Counted from the stretch's first letter, positions 27,321 through 38,479 are shown. The stretch: DNA of 64,000 nt from Sphingosinicella sp. BN140058 (GCF_004135585.1 NZ_CP035501.1:5527501-5591500), one strand, 5' to 3'. Program-made: numbers and translations. The notes: a model not told the origin generated them from the letters alone.

Positions 27321-29174
27321 ATGCCGGTCATGAACGGAAAAGGCAGCATGATCGTCGGCGCGACTCGAGCGCTCGCCGGGGCCGCCTTGCTCGCGAGCAC
27401 TGCCGCTGCCGCTGCCCCTGCCCCTGCCCCTGCCTATCGCGATCGCACCCCGGAACAGGATCTCATCTATTTCGTCCTGCCGGACCGATTCGAGAACGGC
27501 GATACCGGCAACGATCACGGCGGCATTGCCGGCGGACGACTGGAACACGGCTTCGATCCCGCCGCGAAGGGCTTCTACCATGGCGGCGATCTCAAGGGTT
27601 TGACGGCACGGCTCGACTATATCGCGGGGCTGGGCGCGACCGCGATCTGGCTCGGCCCGATCTACAAGAACAAGCCGGTTCAGGGCGGCCCAGGCCAGGA
27701 ATCGGCGGGCTATCATGGCTATTGGATCACCGACTTCACCCAGGTCGACCCGCATTTCGGCACAGCTGCCGAGCTCAAGACCTTCGTCGCTGCCGCGCAT
27801 GCCCGCGGGATCAAGGTGTATCTGGATATCATCACCAACCACACGGCGGACGTGATCAAATATCGCGAATGCCCGAAGAACGACTGCGCCTATCGCGGCC
27901 TCGGCGATTATCCGCACAGCCGCCGGGGCGGGATCACCGGGGCCCCCATCAATGACGGCTTCGCGGGGATCGACAAACCGCAGCAACGCTTCGACAATTT
28001 CGAACAGCTGACCCGGCCCGATTTCGCCTACACGCCCTATGTTCCCAAGAACGAGGTGCGGGTGAAAGTCCCGGCCTGGCTGAACGACCCGATCTACTAT
28101 CACAACCGCGGCGACTCCACGTTCCGTGGCGAGAGCTCGCAACTCGGAGATTTTTCCGGGCTCGACGATCTGTTCACCGAGAACCCACGCGTGGTGAACG
28201 GCTTCATCGAGATCTTCGGCCGCTGGATCGACGATTTCGGCATCGACGGTTTCCGGATCGACACGGCCCGCCACGTCAATTCCGAGTTCTGGCAGGCTTT
28301 CGTTCCCGCGATGATCGAGCGGGCGAGAGCGCGCGGCATTCCCAATTTCCACATCTTCGGCGAGGTGTTCGATCCCGATCCCGGCATGCTTGCCCGCTTC
28401 ACGAAGGTGGACCGCTACCCGGCCGTGCTCGATTTCGCCTTTCAGGCCACGGTGACCGACGTCATCGCCAAGGGCGGGCCGACCGAGCGGCTCGCCCGTC
28501 TGTTCCAGATGGATTCGCTGTACGAGGGCGGCGCCGCCGCGGCGATGCGGCTACCGACCTTCCTCGGCAATCACGACATGGGGCGTTTCGCGCATTTCGT
28601 CCGCGTGGCGAACCCGCAGGCTTCGGAAGACGAGGTCCTGAAGAGGGTCGTGCTTGGCCATGCCATGCTGCTGTTCGCGCGCGGCGTTCCGACCATTTAT
28701 TATGGCGACGAGCAGGGCTTCGTCGGCGACGGCGGCGATCAGGATGCCCGTGAGGACATGTTTCCCAGCCGGGTGGCGAGCTACAACGACAACCGCCTGG
28801 TCGGCTCCGCGGCGACGACGGCAATGTCCAATTTCGATCCGAAGGCGCCGCTTTACGAGGCGATTGCCGCCATGGCGGCACTCCGCCGGGCGGAGCCGGC
28901 GCTGAGCCGCGGCGAGCAGATCGTCCGCCTCTCCAGCGATGGCCCCGGCCTGTTCGCTTTCTCACGCCGCGCCCCGTCGGGCGGCGGCGAGATCCTGGTC
29001 GTCCTCAACACCAGTTCGGCGTCGGTCGCCGGGAACGTCCCCGTCGACCCCGCCACCCGCGCATGGCAGCCGCTGCACGGCCGCTGCGCCTCCGCTGCAA
29101 GCGCGCCCGGAAGCTACCCGGTCGAGCTCGCACCTCTCGATTTCATCGTCTGCAAGGCTGCTTCCATTGACTGA
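27321..29174 (+). CDS. Secreted GH13 alpha-amylase / cyclomaltodextrinase-type enzyme
   Basis: A 617-residue glycoside hydrolase family 13 enzyme that cuts alpha-1,4-glucans. The start at 27321 follows GGGAGG; an ATG at 27297 is in frame but lacks a good site. A signal peptide precedes an Ala-Pro repeat (CTGCCC units near 27410-27435). The (beta/alpha)8 motifs are intact: DIITNH, GFRIDTA with the nucleophile Asp, FGEVFD with the acid Glu, and FLGNHDMGRF with the third Asp. A C-terminal beta domain ends the chain. It begins the plus-strand half of the maltodextrin locus. Confidence 0.93.
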   Translation: MPVMNGKGSMIVGATRALAGAALLASTAAAAAPAPAPAYRDRTPEQDLIYFVLPDRFENGDTGNDHGGIAGGRLEHGFDPAAKGFYHGGDLKGLTARLDYIAGLGATAIWLGPIYKNKPVQGGPGQESAGYHGYWITDFTQVDPHFGTAAELKTFVAAAHARGIKVYLDIITNHTADVIKYRECPKNDCAYRGLGDYPHSRRGGITGAPINDGFAGIDKPQQRFDNFEQLTRPDFAYTPYVPKNEVRVKVPAWLNDPIYYHNRGDSTFRGESSQLGDFSGLDDLFTENPRVVNGFIEIFGRWIDDFGIDGFRIDTARHVNSEFWQAFVPAMIERARARGIPNFHIFGEVFDPDPGMLARFTKVDRYPAVLDFAFQATVTDVIAKGGPTERLARLFQMDSLYEGGAAAAMRLPTFLGNHDMGRFAHFVRVANPQASEDEVLKRVVLGHAMLLFARGVPTIYYGDEQGFVGDGGDQDAREDMFPSRVASYNDNRLVGSAATTAMSNFDPKAPLYEAIAAMAALRRAEPALSRGEQIVRLSSDGPGLFAFSRRAPSGGGEILVVLNTSSASVAGNVPVDPATRAWQPLHGRCASAASAPGSYPVELAPLDFIVCKAASID

Positions 29175-30795
29175 GACCATCCTCGAACGCGGCGACGCGT
29201 CGATTGCCCCGCATTCCGCGCCGGACGCGTCCGAATGGTGGCGGGGCGCCGTGATCTACCAGATCTACCCGCGTAGCTTCGCCGACTCGAACGGTGATGG
29301 TGTCGGCGATCTGCCCGGGGTGACCGCACGCCTCGATCATGTCGCTTCGCTCGGTGCCGATGCCATCTGGTTGTCGCCCTTCTTCACCTCGCCGATGAAG
29401 GATTTCGGCTACGACATCGCCGATTACCGCGCGGTCGATCCAATTTTCGGGACGCTCGAAGATTTCGACCGGCTGCTCGCGCGGGCGCACGGGCTCGGGC
29501 TCAAGGTGGTGATCGATCAGGTCTATTCGCACACCTCCGACCAGCATGCATGGTTTCAGGAAAGCCGCCAGAGCCGCGACAATCCGAAAGCCGATTGGTA
29601 CGTCTGGGCCGACGCGAAGCCCGACGGGTCTCCCCCGAACAACTGGCAATCGGTGTTCCACGGCCCGTGCTGGACGTGGGACGCACGGCGCGGCCAATAT
29701 TATCTGCACAATTTTCTAAGCAGCCAGCCCAACCTCCATGTCCACAATCTTGAGGTTCAGGAGGCCTTGCTCGCAACCGCGAAATTCTGGCTGGATCGCG
29801 GGGTCGACGGCTTCCGTCTCGACGCGATCAACTTCTCGATGCACGATCCGGCGCTTCGCGACAATCCGCCGGTCGCCGACGGGCTTGGCCGCAAGACGCG
29901 CCCGTTCGACTATCAGCACCATTTCTACAATCAGTCGCACCCCGACGTTCCCAAATTCCTGGAGAAGTTGCGGCGGCTGATCGACTCCTACGGCGGCCGG
30001 TTCACCGTCGCCGAAGTCGGCGGCGAACAGGCCGATCGCGAGATGAAGGAGTTCACCCGCGGGCCCAACCGGCTGAACAGCGCCTACGGCTTCAACTTCC
30101 TCTACGCACAGGATCTGACCGCCGCGCTCATCCACGATTCCATGGCGTTGTGGCCGGGCGCCCAGGGCGAAGGCTGGCCAAGCTGGGCCTTTTCCAACCA
30201 CGATGCGCCGCGCGTAGTCTCCCGCTGGCTCGGCGCGCGCGACCCCGGCGCATTCGCCCGCCAGGCGATGCTGCTGCTGATGTGCCTGCGCGGCAACGTC
30301 TTCCTTTATCAGGGGGAGGAATTGGGACTTCCGCAGGCGGAGGTTCCGTTCGAGCAGCTCCAGGATCCCGAAGCCATCGCCAACTGGCCCGAGACACAGG
30401 GCCGCGACGGCGCCCGCACGCCGATGCCATGGTCGGCCGAAGCGCCCCATGCAGGCTTCTCGACCGCCGAGCCCTGGCTGCCCGTCGATTCACGCCATCT
30501 GCCGCTGGCCGTCGATCGGCAGGAGCGCGATCCAACGTCTATGTTAGCGCTGACCCGCAGGCTCATCGCCCTGCGCAAGCACCAGCCGGCACTGCGCACG
30601 GGGACGATCCGGCCGGTCGACGCCCCTGCCCCCTTGCTCGCGTTCGAGCGTGGTGAAGGCAGCGCCCTTTTGCTCTGCGTGTTCAATCTCGGAGAGCAGG
30701 CGTCGGATTGGCCGCTTCCGGCCGGCTGGCAGGTGATCGAGGAGGTCGGCCACCCTCTCGCGCCTTTGTCCGGTCTGATCGCCTGTCGCGCGTGA
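29167..30795 (+). CDS. GH13 alpha-glucosidase
   Basis: A 542-residue family GH13 exo-enzyme of the oligo-1,6-/alpha-1,4-glucosidase group, releasing glucose from malto-oligosaccharides. It starts IYQIYPRSFADSNGDGVGDLPG and keeps DQVYSH, GFRLDAINF (nucleophile), VAEVGGE (acid/base) and FSNHDAPR. No signal peptide is seen, so it is probably cytoplasmic. The best start is TTG 29167, which overlaps the amylase stop by 8 bases with AAGG upstream; no ATG fits before the conserved core. Confidence 0.9.
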   Translation: MTETILERGDASIAPHSAPDASEWWRGAVIYQIYPRSFADSNGDGVGDLPGVTARLDHVASLGADAIWLSPFFTSPMKDFGYDIADYRAVDPIFGTLEDFDRLLARAHGLGLKVVIDQVYSHTSDQHAWFQESRQSRDNPKADWYVWADAKPDGSPPNNWQSVFHGPCWTWDARRGQYYLHNFLSSQPNLHVHNLEVQEALLATAKFWLDRGVDGFRLDAINFSMHDPALRDNPPVADGLGRKTRPFDYQHHFYNQSHPDVPKFLEKLRRLIDSYGGRFTVAEVGGEQADREMKEFTRGPNRLNSAYGFNFLYAQDLTAALIHDSMALWPGAQGEGWPSWAFSNHDAPRVVSRWLGARDPGAFARQAMLLLMCLRGNVFLYQGEELGLPQAEVPFEQLQDPEAIANWPETQGRDGARTPMPWSAEAPHAGFSTAEPWLPVDSRHLPLAVDRQERDPTSMLALTRRLIALRKHQPALRTGTIRPVDAPAPLLAFERGEGSALLLCVFNLGEQASDWPLPAGWQVIEEVGHPLAPLSGLIACRA

Positions 30796-30824
30796 CGTCC
30801 GGGCGGCCAGAGCCGGCCCCCGGG

Positions 30825-31841
30825 TCAGCCGCCGCAGCTTTCGCGGACGATCAGTTCGGTTGCCAGCCGTTCCGATCGCATGTCGCCGGTCGCCTTCGTA
30901 TCGAGCAATTTCGAAACGAGCAGGCGTCCGGCGCGCGCCGTGTCCTGGTTGATCGTGGTCAGCGCCGGCCGGCTATAGCGGGCGAATGGCACGTCGTCAT
31001 AGCCGATCACCGACACCTGGCTGGGGACGTCGATGCCGGCGTGGAGCAGCGCCCGGATGGCGCCGAGCGCGATCAGATCGCTGGCGGCGACGATGCCGTC
31101 GAACGCGATGCCGCGGGCCAGCAGGGCGTCGACCGATGCTTCCGAGGATTCGACCGTGAAATGCGCCGGCACCAGCAGAGCAGGATCGTGGCTGATGCCA
31201 GACTGCTCCAGACCCTCGAGATAGCCGCGAACGCGCTGCTGAACCTCGGGAGCCTCGGTGTCGCCGAGAAAGACGATGTTCTTGCGGCCGAGCCGGGCAA
31301 GATGCAGCGTCGCCCGGCGGCCGCCGTTCAGATTGTCGGAGCCGACCGAGCAATAGGCTTGATCGGGCAGCTGCGCGCCCCAGACCACGAACCGGGTGTC
31401 GCTGCTCTGCGCCAGCAGATTGAGCGCCGGATGCAGCGAACTCTGGCCGAGGAAGATCACGCCATCGGCCCGGCTGGTTGTCATCGCCGCCGAAAGATCG
31501 TCGAAGCTGGTGGGTGCGAAATGGCTGACGATCAGGTCGCAGCCGCGGTCGCGCGCCGAATCGCTGATCCCGGCGAACAATTCGAGGAAGAAGGGATCGT
31601 CGAGCTGCCCTTCGCGGCCCTGCGGCCGCGGAACCACCAGCGCGATCGTGCCGGAGGCGCCGATCGGGCCTGCCGGCATGTAGCGCCTAAATGGGTAATC
31701 ATGCTCGCGTGCGAGCTTCCAGATCAGCTGCTTGGTGCGATCGTTGACGGCCGGATGATCGTTGAGCGCCCGCGACGCCGTCGAAATCGAAACGCCCGCC
31801 AGCGCCGCGATGTCCTCCAAACGAGTGGAACCGCGGCTCAC
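30825..31841 (-). CDS. LacI family transcriptional regulator
   Basis: A 338-residue regulator with an N-terminal LacI helix-turn-helix (about residues 5-50; LEDIAALAGVSISTASRAL, then the hinge helix) and a periplasmic-binding-protein-like sensor domain. The start codon is GTG at 31841. It is divergent from the GH97 gene and lies within the maltodextrin cluster, so it very probably controls these genes in response to maltose or glucose. The shared intergenic space holds TTGCTGCAAAACTTGCC and AGCAAGCGCTTTTC as candidate operators. Confidence 0.93.
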   Translation of the reverse strand: MSRGSTRLEDIAALAGVSISTASRALNDHPAVNDRTKQLIWKLAREHDYPFRRYMPAGPIGASGTIALVVPRPQGREGQLDDPFFLELFAGISDSARDRGCDLIVSHFAPTSFDDLSAAMTTSRADGVIFLGQSSLHPALNLLAQSSDTRFVVWGAQLPDQAYCSVGSDNLNGGRRATLHLARLGRKNIVFLGDTEAPEVQQRVRGYLEGLEQSGISHDPALLVPAHFTVESSEASVDALLARGIAFDGIVAASDLIALGAIRALLHAGIDVPSQVSVIGYDDVPFARYSRPALTTINQDTARAGRLLVSKLLDTKATGDMRSERLATELIVRESCGG

Positions 31842-31930
31842 GCTGCAAACTTTGCTGCAAAACTTGCCATGTGCCGAATAGGACAGCGAACGGTGTTTTT
31901 AGCAAGCGCTTTTCAAAAGAGGATGAAGGG
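31842..31930. promoter_or_regulatory. LacI/GH97 divergent promoter with CAAGCGCTT operator-like site
   Basis: The palindrome AAGCGCTT (31904-31911) with a central CG step, typical of LacI-family operators, lies inside AGCAAGCGCTTTTC. A TGCAAA-rich stretch (31843-31866) is next to the LacI start. GAAGGG precedes the GH97 ATG. Confidence 0.5.
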
Positions 31931-33952
31931 ATGAGGATGCTGATCGCCCTGCTTGCGGCGCTGATCGCAATGCCGGCTCTTGCCGCGCCAGAAACGGTGT
32001 CGTCGCCGACGGGCGTGTTGTCTGTCTCGGTCGACGTCAATGCCGAGGGCCGGCCGGAATACAGCGTCTCCCGGCTTGGCCGTCTCGTCATTGCGCCGTC
32101 GCGGCTCGGCTTCCTGCTCACCGACGCGCCCAAGTTGGAGCGCAATTTCACTATCCAGGCTGCAAGCCGGCGCAGCACGGACGAACAATGGGAGCAGCCC
32201 TGGGGCGAGCGCCGCTTCGTCCGGAACCGTTACAACGAGTTGCGCGTGCAGCTGGCCGAGCGCGTCGCCCCGGGTCGCCGGCTCGACGTCGTCTTCCGGG
32301 TCTATGACGACGGCATCGGCTTCCGGTACGAATTTCCCGATCAATCCTCCCTCGCGCAGGTGAACGTCGCCGAGGAGCTCACCGAGTTCGCCGTCTCCGG
32401 TCCTGCGACGGCATGGTGGATTCCCGCCTTTCAGTGGAACCGTGAAGAGTATCTCTACAACAAGACTTCGATCGGCGAAGTCGGCGTCGCCCAGACGCCG
32501 ATGACGGTCCGCACCGCCGACGGGCTGCACATTGCGTTCCACGAGGCGGCCCTCGTCGACTATTCCGGCATGAACCTGCAGAACGAAGGCGGCGGCCGCT
32601 TTCGCGCCGTTCTGACACCGTCGTCACAAGGCGCCAAGGTTCGTCGATCGGCGCCTTTCGCGACGCCATGGCGCACGATGCAGATCGCCGACAGCGCCGC
32701 TGGATTGGTGATGAACGACCTCATCCTCAATCTGAACGAGCCGAACAAGCTTGGCGACGTGAGCTGGGTCAAGCCGTTCAAATATATCGGGGTCTGGTGG
32801 GAGATGCATCTCGACAAATCGACATGGGGTCCGGGGCCCAGGCACGGCGCGAACACGGCCAACGTGAAACGCTATATCGATTTCGCCGCCCGGCATGGCT
32901 TTCGCGGCGTGCTCGTCGAAGGCTGGAACCAGGGCTGGAACGACGCTTGGTTTGCCAGCGGGAAGGATTTCAGCTTCACCCGGGCCTATCCCGATTTCGA
33001 CATCGAGGAACTCGCCCGCTACGCTCGAGTGAAGGGCGTGCGGCTGATCGGCCATCATGAAACCGCCGGCAACATCGCCGTCTACGAGCCGCAGCTGGAG
33101 GCGGCGCTCGACCTCTATCAAAGGCTCGGCATCGATGCGGTGAAGACCGGCTATGTCGCCGACATGGGCGGCATCCAGGCTCGTGGCGACGACGGCCGGG
33201 TTCACCATGAGTGGCATGAGGGACAGGTCATGGCGCGCCACCACCTCAAGGTCGTCACCGAAGCCGCCGAGCGCCACATCGCGGTCAACGCCCACGAGCC
33301 GATCAAGGATACCGGCCTGCGCCGCACCTATCCGAACTGGGTGGCTCGTGAGGGAGCCCGCGGCATGGAGTTCAACGCCTGGGGCCAGCCGCCCAATCCT
33401 CCCGAGCATGAGGCGAACCTCGTCTTCACCCGCATGCTCGCCGGGCCGATGGACTTCACGCCGGGTGTGATCAGCCTCGAAGGCAAGGATCAGAAGATCC
33501 AGTCGACGGTCGCGAAGCAGCTGGCGCTCTACGTCGTCCTATACTCGCCGATCCAGATGGCGGCCGATCTCCCGGAAAACTACGATGCCAATCCCGGGCC
33601 GTTCCAGTTCATCAAGGACGTCCCCACCGACTGGTCGGAAACACGAGTGCTGAACGGCGAGGTCGGCGATTTCGTCACCATTGCGCGCAAGGACCGCGCC
33701 GGCGAGAATTGGTATCTCGGCGCGATCACCGACGAGAATGGCCGCGCGTTCGATCTGCCGCTCTCCTTTCTGACCCCGAGCCGCAGCTATCGCGCGCAGA
33801 TCTATCGCGACGGCCCTACCGCCGATTATCGCACCAACGGCAAGGACATCGTCGTCGAAGAACGCATAGTGACTTCGGCGGACGTCCTGCACCTACAACT
33901 CGCGCCAGGCGGCGGCCAGGCGATCCGTTTCGTCGCCTCCAGCAAACGGTAA
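31931..33952 (+). CDS. GH97 alpha-glucosidase (SusB-like)
   Basis: A 673-residue family GH97 enzyme. A signal peptide ends at ALA, before APETV, so it is periplasmic or outer. The N-terminal beta-supersandwich is followed by a catalytic barrel with the motifs VEGWNQGW, HHETAGN, VKTGYVADM, NAHEPIKDTGLRRTYPNW and EGARGMEFNAW. The several conserved Glu residues of these motifs match the inverting, calcium-dependent SusB branch, as far as I can judge by eye. It hydrolyses malto-oligosaccharides. It is placed between the LacI gene and zwf. Confidence 0.92.
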   Translation: MRMLIALLAALIAMPALAAPETVSSPTGVLSVSVDVNAEGRPEYSVSRLGRLVIAPSRLGFLLTDAPKLERNFTIQAASRRSTDEQWEQPWGERRFVRNRYNELRVQLAERVAPGRRLDVVFRVYDDGIGFRYEFPDQSSLAQVNVAEELTEFAVSGPATAWWIPAFQWNREEYLYNKTSIGEVGVAQTPMTVRTADGLHIAFHEAALVDYSGMNLQNEGGGRFRAVLTPSSQGAKVRRSAPFATPWRTMQIADSAAGLVMNDLILNLNEPNKLGDVSWVKPFKYIGVWWEMHLDKSTWGPGPRHGANTANVKRYIDFAARHGFRGVLVEGWNQGWNDAWFASGKDFSFTRAYPDFDIEELARYARVKGVRLIGHHETAGNIAVYEPQLEAALDLYQRLGIDAVKTGYVADMGGIQARGDDGRVHHEWHEGQVMARHHLKVVTEAAERHIAVNAHEPIKDTGLRRTYPNWVAREGARGMEFNAWGQPPNPPEHEANLVFTRMLAGPMDFTPGVISLEGKDQKIQSTVAKQLALYVVLYSPIQMAADLPENYDANPGPFQFIKDVPTDWSETRVLNGEVGDFVTIARKDRAGENWYLGAITDENGRAFDLPLSFLTPSRSYRAQIYRDGPTADYRTNGKDIVVEERIVTSADVLHLQLAPGGGQAIRFVASSKR

Positions 33953-34112
33953 CCGGTGGCAGGGGCGGCCATTTCCCGCGCTGCGGGAGAAATTGTATCC
34001 AATCCGGCTCGACGGGGCTGGACAGGCGTGCGGGAGAAAGTAAGCCCCGTTTTCCACGGGCGGGGATGTTCGTTCCCTGCGCGCCCCGTCTTCGAAGAGG
34101 ATACGAGCCACG

Positions 34113-35573
34113 GTGCCCAAGAGTCCCGCGAATAACCTGCTGCTGTTCGGTGCGACCGGCGACCTTGCCCAGCGCATGCTGCTCCCGTCTCTGTTCGGGC
34201 TCGATGGCGACGGTCTGCTGCCCAAGGAACTGCGGATCATCGGCACCGCCCGGAGCGATCTCGACAAGGCGGCCTTCCGTTCGGCTGCAGCGCAGTCGCT
34301 CGAGCGCTATATCGACGCCGAACGCCGCACCCCCGAACTCGTCGAGCAGTTCCTGTCGCGGCTCGATTACGTTCAGGTGGACGTGTCCAAGCCTGCACAA
34401 TTCTCCCGCCTTGCGGACGCGCTCGGCGCGGTGGACGGCGGCCTGGCGATCTTCCTGTCGACGGCACCGTCGCTGTTCCGGCCGACCATCGAGGGTCTGG
34501 CATTGGCCGGGCTCACCGGTGAGACGGTCCGGATGGCACTGGAAAAGCCGCTCGGCACCGATCTCGCCTCCAGCCGCGAAATCAACGACGCGGTCGCCGC
34601 CGCCTTTCCGGAAGACCGCACCTTCCGCATCGACCATTATCTCGGCAAGGAGACGGTGCAGAATCTGCTGGCCCTCCGTTTCGGCAATTCCCTGTTCGAG
34701 CCGCTGTGGAACTCGGCCGGGATCGAGCATGTCCAGATCACCGTTTCCGAGACCGTCGGCCTGGAGGGGCGTGCCGGCTATTACGAGACGTCGGGTGCGT
34801 TGCGCGACATGGTGCAGAACCACATGCTGCAATTGCTCGCGCTCGTCGCGATGGAGCCGCCGCACGCCTTCCAGGCCGGAGCCGTGCGCGACGAAAAGGT
34901 GAAGGTGCTGCGCTCGCTGCGCCCGATCACGCGCGAAACGGTGCTCGCCGAAACGGTGACCGGTCAGTACAGGGAAGGCGCCGTCGGCGGCGCCCCGGTA
35001 CCGGGCTATAGCGACGAGCTCGGCAGCCCTTCGGGCACCGAAACGTTCGTCGCGGTCAAGGCGCATGTCGACAATTGGCGCTGGAAGGGGGTGCCCTTCT
35101 ATCTGCGCACCGGCAAGCGCCTGCCCACGCGCCGCTCCGAAATCTTCATCCAGTTCAAGGGCGTGCCGCATTCGATCTTCGGTGCGCGGGGCGCGACGTT
35201 GCGGCCGAACAAGCTGCTGATCAGCCTGCAGCCGGAAGAGAATATCCGGTTGCTGTTGATGACCAAGCAGCCGGGGCTCGACCGGGAAGGTATCCGCCTG
35301 CGCGAGGTGCCGCTCGATCTCGGCATGGCAAACGCGTTCGCCGACACCCGCCGGCGTATCGCCTACGAACGGCTGATCCTGGATCTGCTCGAGGGCGATC
35401 CCACCCTGTTCGTCCGCCGCGACGAAGTGGAAGCGCAATGGGAGTGGATCGACGGCATCCGCGACGGCTGGGCCGCCAATGCCATGACACCGAAATCCTA
35501 TGGCGCCGGAACCTGGGGTCCGTCCGCCGCCATCGCGCTGACCGAGCGCGACGGAGTGTCGTGGTATGAATAG
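34113..35573 (+). CDS. zwf: Glucose-6-phosphate dehydrogenase
   Basis: A 486-residue NAD(P)-dependent glucose-6-phosphate dehydrogenase, first oxidative step of the Entner-Doudoroff and pentose-phosphate routes. It has the N-terminal coenzyme motif [16 protein letters not shown] and the substrate signature [14 protein letters not shown] with its catalytic His/Lys. The start is GTG at 34113, with GAGG somewhat distant. It heads zwf-edd-glk, downstream of the maltodextrin genes, so glucose from maltose enters this route directly. Confidence 0.95.
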   Translation: MPKSPANNLLLFGATGDLAQRMLLPSLFGLDGDGLLPKELRIIGTARSDLDKAAFRSAAAQSLERYIDAERRTPELVEQFLSRLDYVQVDVSKPAQFSRLADALGAVDGGLAIFLSTAPSLFRPTIEGLALAGLTGETVRMALEKPLGTDLASSREINDAVAAAFPEDRTFRIDHYLGKETVQNLLALRFGNSLFEPLWNSAGIEHVQITVSETVGLEGRAGYYETSGALRDMVQNHMLQLLALVAMEPPHAFQAGAVRDEKVKVLRSLRPITRETVLAETVTGQYREGAVGGAPVPGYSDELGSPSGTETFVAVKAHVDNWRWKGVPFYLRTGKRLPTRRSEIFIQFKGVPHSIFGARGATLRPNKLLISLQPEENIRLLLMTKQPGLDREGIRLREVPLDLGMANAFADTRRRIAYERLILDLLEGDPTLFVRRDEVEAQWEWIDGIRDGWAANAMTPKSYGAGTWGPSAAIALTERDGVSWYE

Positions 35574-35632
35574 CTTTTGTGCGGCGCCCTCGGGCTTCCT
35601 ATTTCGGGCGCAAACCGCCATTGGACACGAGC

Positions 35633-37471
35633 ATGACTGTTAACGCTACCATCTCCGCGGTCACGGATCGCATCATCGAGCGCTCACGCGAGTCTCGGCG
35701 CCGCTACCTCGATCTGATCGCGCAGGAGCAGGATCGGGGCGTGACCCGGCCGCAGCTCGCCTGCGGAAATTTCGCGCACGGCTTTGCCGCTGCGGATGCC
35801 GAGGACAAGGCGACGATCCGCGCGGGACGGGCCGCCAACATCGGCATCGTCACCGCCTATAACGACATGCTCTCGGCGCACGCGCCCTATGGCCGTTACC
35901 CCGACCAGATGAAGCTGTTCGCGCGCGAGATCGGCGCAACTGCCCAGGTCGCCGGCGGCGTGCCGGCGATGTGCGACGGCGTCACCCAGGGCCTCGCGGG
36001 CATGGAATTGTCCCTGTTCAGCCGCGACACGATCGCGCTGTCGACGGCGGTTGCGCTCAGCCACGGCATGTTCGAGGCCGCGGCCCTGCTCGGGATCTGC
36101 GACAAGATCGTCCCAGGCCTGTTGATCGGCGCGTTGCGCTTCGGCCACCTGCCGACGATCCTGATCCCCGGTGGACCGATGCCGACAGGCCTTCCCAACA
36201 AGGAAAAGCAGCGCATTCGGCAGCTTTATGCCGAGGGCAAGGTCGGCAAGGACGAACTGCTGCAATCCGAGTCCGCCAGCTATCACAGCGCCGGCACCTG
36301 CACCTTCTACGGCACCGCCAATTCCAATCAGATGATGATGGAGGTCATGGGCCTCCACATGCCGGGTGCGGCCTTCGTCAACCCGGGCACCAAGTTGCGC
36401 CAGGAACTGACGCGAGCGGCCGTTCACCGGCTCACGGAAATCGGCTGGAACGGCAACGATTATCGTCCGCTCGGCCGCTGCGTCGACGAAAAGGCGATCG
36501 TCAATGCCGCGGTCGGCCTGCTCGCCACCGGCGGATCGACCAATCACGCCATCCACCTGCCGGCGATTGCCCGTGCCGCCGGAATCGTCATCGATTGGGA
36601 GGATCTCGACCGGCTGTCTTCGGCCGTGCCGCTGATCGCACGTGTCTATCCCAATGGTTCGGGCGACGTGAACCACTTCCAGCAGGCCGGCGGCATCGGC
36701 TTCACCATCCGCACCCTGCTCGACAACGGCCTGCTCCACGGCGACATTCTGACGGTGGCCGGAGAGGGCGACATGCCGCTTGCCGACCACGCCAAGGAGC
36801 CGGATCTGGAGGAAGATCGCCTGGTCTGGCGGGCGCCGCCTGAGGCCTCGCGCGACGAGACCATGCTGCGTCCGGCGACCAACCCGTTCCAGCCCGACGG
36901 CGGAATGCGGCTCGTCCGCGGCAATCTCGGCCGCGCGACCTTCAAAACCAGCGCCGTCGATGCGTCGCGCTGGACGATCGAGGCCCCTGCCCGCGTCTTC
37001 TCCGACCAGGACGCGGTGCTCGCCGCGTTCAAGGCCGGCGAGCTCGAGCGCGACGTCGTCGTCGTGGTCCGCTTCCAAGGGCCGAAGGCGAACGGCATGC
37101 CCGAGCTTCACAAGCTGACTCCCGCACTGGGCGTCCTCCAGGACCGCGGCTTCCGCGTCGCCCTGGTCACGGATGGCCGCATGTCGGGCGCGTCCGGCAA
37201 GGTCCCAGCCGCAATCCACGTCTCACCCGAGGCGCTCGGCGGCGGCCCTCTCGCCCGCATTCGCGACGGCGACATCGTCCGCCTTTCGGCGGACACGGGA
37301 ACGCTCGACGCGCTGGTCGATCCAGCCGAATGGGATGCCCGTGCGGAGGCAGCGGCCCCGCCCCCCGCCGTCGGCACCGGCCGCGAACTCTTCGCCATGT
37401 TCCGCAACGGCGCCGACGAAGCCGAACGCGGCGCTTCCGCCATGTTGTACGCGATGGAGACTGTCGCTTGA
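35633..37471 (+). CDS. edd: 6-Phosphogluconate dehydratase
   Basis: A 612-residue IlvD/Edd family dehydratase, converting 6-phosphogluconate to 2-keto-3-deoxy-6-phosphogluconate. The iron-sulfur ligands lie in AMCDGVTQG and [14 protein letters not shown]; the family motifs [18 protein letters not shown] and [16 protein letters not shown] are present. Start at ATG 35633, 59 bases after zwf. Its last codons overlap the glk start. Confidence 0.96.
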   Translation: MTVNATISAVTDRIIERSRESRRRYLDLIAQEQDRGVTRPQLACGNFAHGFAAADAEDKATIRAGRAANIGIVTAYNDMLSAHAPYGRYPDQMKLFAREIGATAQVAGGVPAMCDGVTQGLAGMELSLFSRDTIALSTAVALSHGMFEAAALLGICDKIVPGLLIGALRFGHLPTILIPGGPMPTGLPNKEKQRIRQLYAEGKVGKDELLQSESASYHSAGTCTFYGTANSNQMMMEVMGLHMPGAAFVNPGTKLRQELTRAAVHRLTEIGWNGNDYRPLGRCVDEKAIVNAAVGLLATGGSTNHAIHLPAIARAAGIVIDWEDLDRLSSAVPLIARVYPNGSGDVNHFQQAGGIGFTIRTLLDNGLLHGDILTVAGEGDMPLADHAKEPDLEEDRLVWRAPPEASRDETMLRPATNPFQPDGGMRLVRGNLGRATFKTSAVDASRWTIEAPARVFSDQDAVLAAFKAGELERDVVVVVRFQGPKANGMPELHKLTPALGVLQDRGFRVALVTDGRMSGASGKVPAAIHVSPEALGGGPLARIRDGDIVRLSADTGTLDALVDPAEWDARAEAAAPPPAVGTGRELFAMFRNGADEAERGASAMLYAMETVA

Positions 37472-38439
37472 CCGAGATCGTGGCCGTCGACATCGGCGGC
37501 ACCCATGCCCGTTTTGCGATCGCCCGTGTGCAGGGCGGCCGTGTGACGCACCTCGACGAAGAGGTGACGCTCAAGACGGCGGAGCACGCAAGCTTTCAGA
37601 CCGCCTGGGAAGAATTCGGACGCCGCCTTTCCCGCGCGCTGCCGCCGGCGGCGGCGATCGCCATCGCCGGCCCGATCCAGGGCGAGGTGCTGAAGCTCAC
37701 CAACAATCCCTGGGTGATCCGGCCTTCGCTGATCCCGTCGAAGCTCGGGGCGGAGCGCTACAGCCTCGTCAACGATTTCGGCGCGATCGCCCACGCGGTC
37801 GCGCAGCTCGACGACGATCGTTTCACCCACCTCTGCGGTCCCGACGTACCGCTGCCCTCGAGCGGCGTGATCAGCATCGTCGGCCCGGGCACCGGCCTGG
37901 GTGTCGCACAGCTGCTCCGCCGCAACGGCCATTACCACGTGATCGAGACCGAAGGCGGGCATATCGATTACGCACCGCTCGACACGCTGGAGGACCAGAT
38001 CCTCGCCCATCTGCGCAAGCATTTCCGCCGCGTCTCGGTCGAGCGGATCGTGTCGGGCCAGGGCGTACCCAACATCTACGAAGCGCTTGCAACGATCGAG
38101 AATCGCCCGATTCAGATCCGCGACGACAAGGAATTGTGGACCGCTGCCATGGAGGGCAAGGACAGCTTGGCAGGCGCCGCCTTCGACCGGTTCTGCCTCA
38201 GTCTCGGTGCCGTCGCGGGGGACATCGCGCTCGCTCAGGGTGCGGCCGGAGTCGTCATTGCCGGCGGGCTCGGCCAGCGGCTGCTCAAGCACCTGCCCCG
38301 CTCCGGCTTCCGCGACCGCTTCATCGCCAAGGGGCGCTTCGAGCGGCGGATGGACGAGATGCCGGTGAAGCTGATCACCCATCCGCAACCGGGCCTGTTC
38401 GGCGCCGCCGCAGCCTTTGCCGCCGAACATGGCGAGTGA
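37468..38439 (+). CDS. glk: Glucokinase
   Basis: A 323-residue bacterial glucokinase (ROK-distant Glk family) phosphorylating glucose with ATP. It has the phosphate-binding [11 protein letters not shown] at the N-terminus, [11 protein letters not shown] with the catalytic Asp region, [11 protein letters not shown] and [11 protein letters not shown]. Translation probably starts at TTG 37468, which overlaps the edd stop as TTGA with GGAG upstream, so synthesis is coupled to Edd. Neither eda nor pgl follows. Confidence 0.94.
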   Translation: MTEIVAVDIGGTHARFAIARVQGGRVTHLDEEVTLKTAEHASFQTAWEEFGRRLSRALPPAAAIAIAGPIQGEVLKLTNNPWVIRPSLIPSKLGAERYSLVNDFGAIAHAVAQLDDDRFTHLCGPDVPLPSSGVISIVGPGTGLGVAQLLRRNGHYHVIETEGGHIDYAPLDTLEDQILAHLRKHFRRVSVERIVSGQGVPNIYEALATIENRPIQIRDDKELWTAAMEGKDSLAGAAFDRFCLSLGAVAGDIALAQGAAGVVIAGGLGQRLLKHLPRSGFRDRFIAKGRFERRMDEMPVKLITHPQPGLFGAAAAFAAEHGE

Positions 38440-38479
38440 GGATTTTACAAGCGGCCGACTCGCTCCCTAAGAAGGCGGC

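Noticed and set aside
27405..27436. CTGCCC tandem units as a possible CRISPR or satellite repeat
   Set aside because: They are six-base units inside the amylase coding frame encoding an Ala-Pro linker, with no spacers.
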